This document shows, piece by piece, positions 63,000 through 64,000 of a stretch of DNA of 64,000 nt; the stretch's first letter is position 1, and the number at the start of each line of letters is the position of its first letter. Origin of the DNA: Simmondsia chinensis (taxonomy: Eukaryota; Streptophyta; Magnoliopsida; Caryophyllales; Simmondsiaceae); NCBI GenBank assembly GCA_018398585.1, contig JAGTTD010000003.1, positions 9,308,637 to 9,372,636 on the forward strand. Direction: 5' to 3'. Under the pieces are notes generated by a model. The model had not been told where the DNA came from and made no database searches. It saw only the letters and a program-made list of their open reading frames with translations. Position numbers and translations under genes: made by a program.

Positions 63000-63592
63000 T
63001 TTGTTTATAACACTATCCTAGTACTTACTCACCTTGTACATTGTTATGCTTATCGTCATACCTTCCCTAGGGAAATAAGTCTCGAAATAAGTAGCTACAA
63101 GTGGTGTGCGTAAATAAGGCCATCCAAACTAGGGAGGTCCAAAACAAGGTGACCTAGAATAGGGTGGTCCAGAATAGGGCAGTCCAACCGACAACCGAAC
63201 ATACTTCAAAACGAAAGGAAATTTTTTATAAAAACGGAAAAGAAGGAGAATGAAGGAGGGCAAGGCATATGAAGAGAAAGGGCTTCTCACATCTCCCACA
63301 CCTCCCCTCTTCTCCCACACCGCTTCCACCACCTTGTTTCACGATTTCCTACCCGGAGCAATAATCGTTCAAGTTTCCTAATTCCCTTATGCTAAGTATT
63401 CTATATCTATTATGTCTATTTATTACCTACTTTTATTATTATTATTTCATGAGATTGATACTAACTTGAGCATCAGAGGAGTCCCGCTTGGGTTACCCCA
63501 CTGGCCCCTCTAAACATTTGTTTGAATCTTGCAAGGAATATCAAGCTGGGTATGTAGCCGGAGCTTGAGATCAACTCATCGTAACAAACCCC
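63000..63592 (+). repeat. LTR-like block, copy 2 (truncated)
   Basis: It matches 32352-32895, from TTTGTTTATAA to ATCGTAACAAACCCC. It has extra short repeats of the form GGTGACCTAGAATAGGGTGG near 63140-63185. A TATA-like TTTTATAAAAAC lies near 63222. The upstream part seen with copy 1 is absent, so the block is truncated or joins different sequence. Confidence 0.7.
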
Positions 63593-63595
63593 ACT

Positions 63596-63874
63596 TGGAT
63601 TGGGCCAATCCTATTAAGGCCCATGACATACTAGGATTTTAGTGCGGTAGCTCTATATGTACATGGGATATATATGCTACCATTAGGATTTGAGTTGGAG
63701 TTGAGAGAATGATTGACAATTGAAAGACGTCTCATGTAAACTCTAATTGATATAATGAAATTATCATGTTCCTCTCCATGGATATAGGCATCGGTTGAAC
63801 CACATAAATTCTGGTGTTCTCCTCAATTCCCTTTAATGTATGACTGGTTCGTTATCCTGTGGATGATTTTAACA
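63596..63874 (+). repeat. copia LTR end at window edge
   Basis: CTCTCCATGGATATAGGCAT and GGTTGAACCACATAAATTCT are typical of the transcribed part of many copia LTRs. It ends TTTTAACA at 63874 and is followed by AGTGATATTAGGGCTC, a changed TGGTATCAGAGC primer site. The start near 63596 (TGGATTGGGCC) is a guess. No interior coding is in the window. Confidence 0.6.
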
Positions 63875-63955
63875 AGTGATATTAGGGCTCATCACGTACA
63901 AATTTAATATTTAAAAATGCTAACAAACTATGTTATTAAACACAAATCCACCCTA

Positions 63956-64000
63956 TGTTAGGTACAGTGTCTTGAAAACCTAATTAATTTTTAATTACTA
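63956..64000 (+). repeat. start of a copia-2-like LTR, cut by the window
   Basis: TGTTAGGTACAGTGTCTTGA resembles the start of the copia-2 LTRs (TGTTAGGAACAGTGTCC / TGTTAGGAATAGTGTCTTGA). Only 45 bases are in view. Confidence 0.45.

Overview
This window looks like plant nuclear heterochromatin from an angiosperm that is probably not a grass. I see no intact host gene. Almost every recognisable coding stretch is a decayed transposable element or a piece of organelle DNA moved to the nucleus. The plastid-derived rpoC1 still carries its group II intron, which grasses have lost. The elements are plant families: Ty1/copia, Ty3/gypsy of the Athila/Tat type, an L1-type LINE, PIF/Harbinger-like and hAT-like short elements, and non-autonomous LTR elements.

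Layout, left to right. 1-4565 is a decayed plastid rpoB-rpoC1 insertion. 5256-13616 is a copia element (copia-1) with two LTRs and a GATAA target duplication; its reverse transcriptase is split by a 2.5 kb Harbinger-like element (9025-11540) that itself carries a 5'-truncated LINE. 14018-14912 is a long inverted repeat. 15287-19787 is a minus-strand non-autonomous LTR element that contains a hAT-like short element and, nested inside it, a second non-autonomous LTR element (16972-18887). 20367-21026 is a complete hAT-like MITE with an 8-bp target duplication. 21956-24930 is a gypsy gag-protease-RT relic whose gag is interrupted by a solo LTR (22053-23394). 24931-32350 is mostly unassigned AT-rich DNA with one Harbinger-like MITE and a minus-strand copia RT/RNase H relic. 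32352-32976 is an LTR-like block with a Tat-type primer site, followed by tandem repeats. 34492-35548 is another Harbinger-like MITE, followed by a GC-rich minisatellite and a degenerate AT-rich repeat field. 38061-57626 is a minus-strand Athila/Tat-like gypsy element whose 3' non-coding region was split by copia-2 (39954-49368). Copia-2 has 2.2 kb LTRs, a TGAGA target duplication and a chimeric accD/23S rRNA plastid fragment in its gag. 57627-64000 is unassigned repeat-rich DNA, a second copy of the LTR-like block and the start of further copia elements.

The genes do not form a pathway. What the window records is an order of insertion. Five junctions can be read to the base from target-site duplications or restored reading frames: Harbinger in copia-1, LTR element in LTR element, solo LTR in gypsy gag, copia-2 in gypsy, and the hAT MITE. 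The most unusual items are the chimeric plastid insertion inside copia-2, the foldback repeat, and the tRNA-like modules in and around the short elements. I found no convincing previously undescribed functional system. All assignments rest on reading motifs by eye, without database searches.
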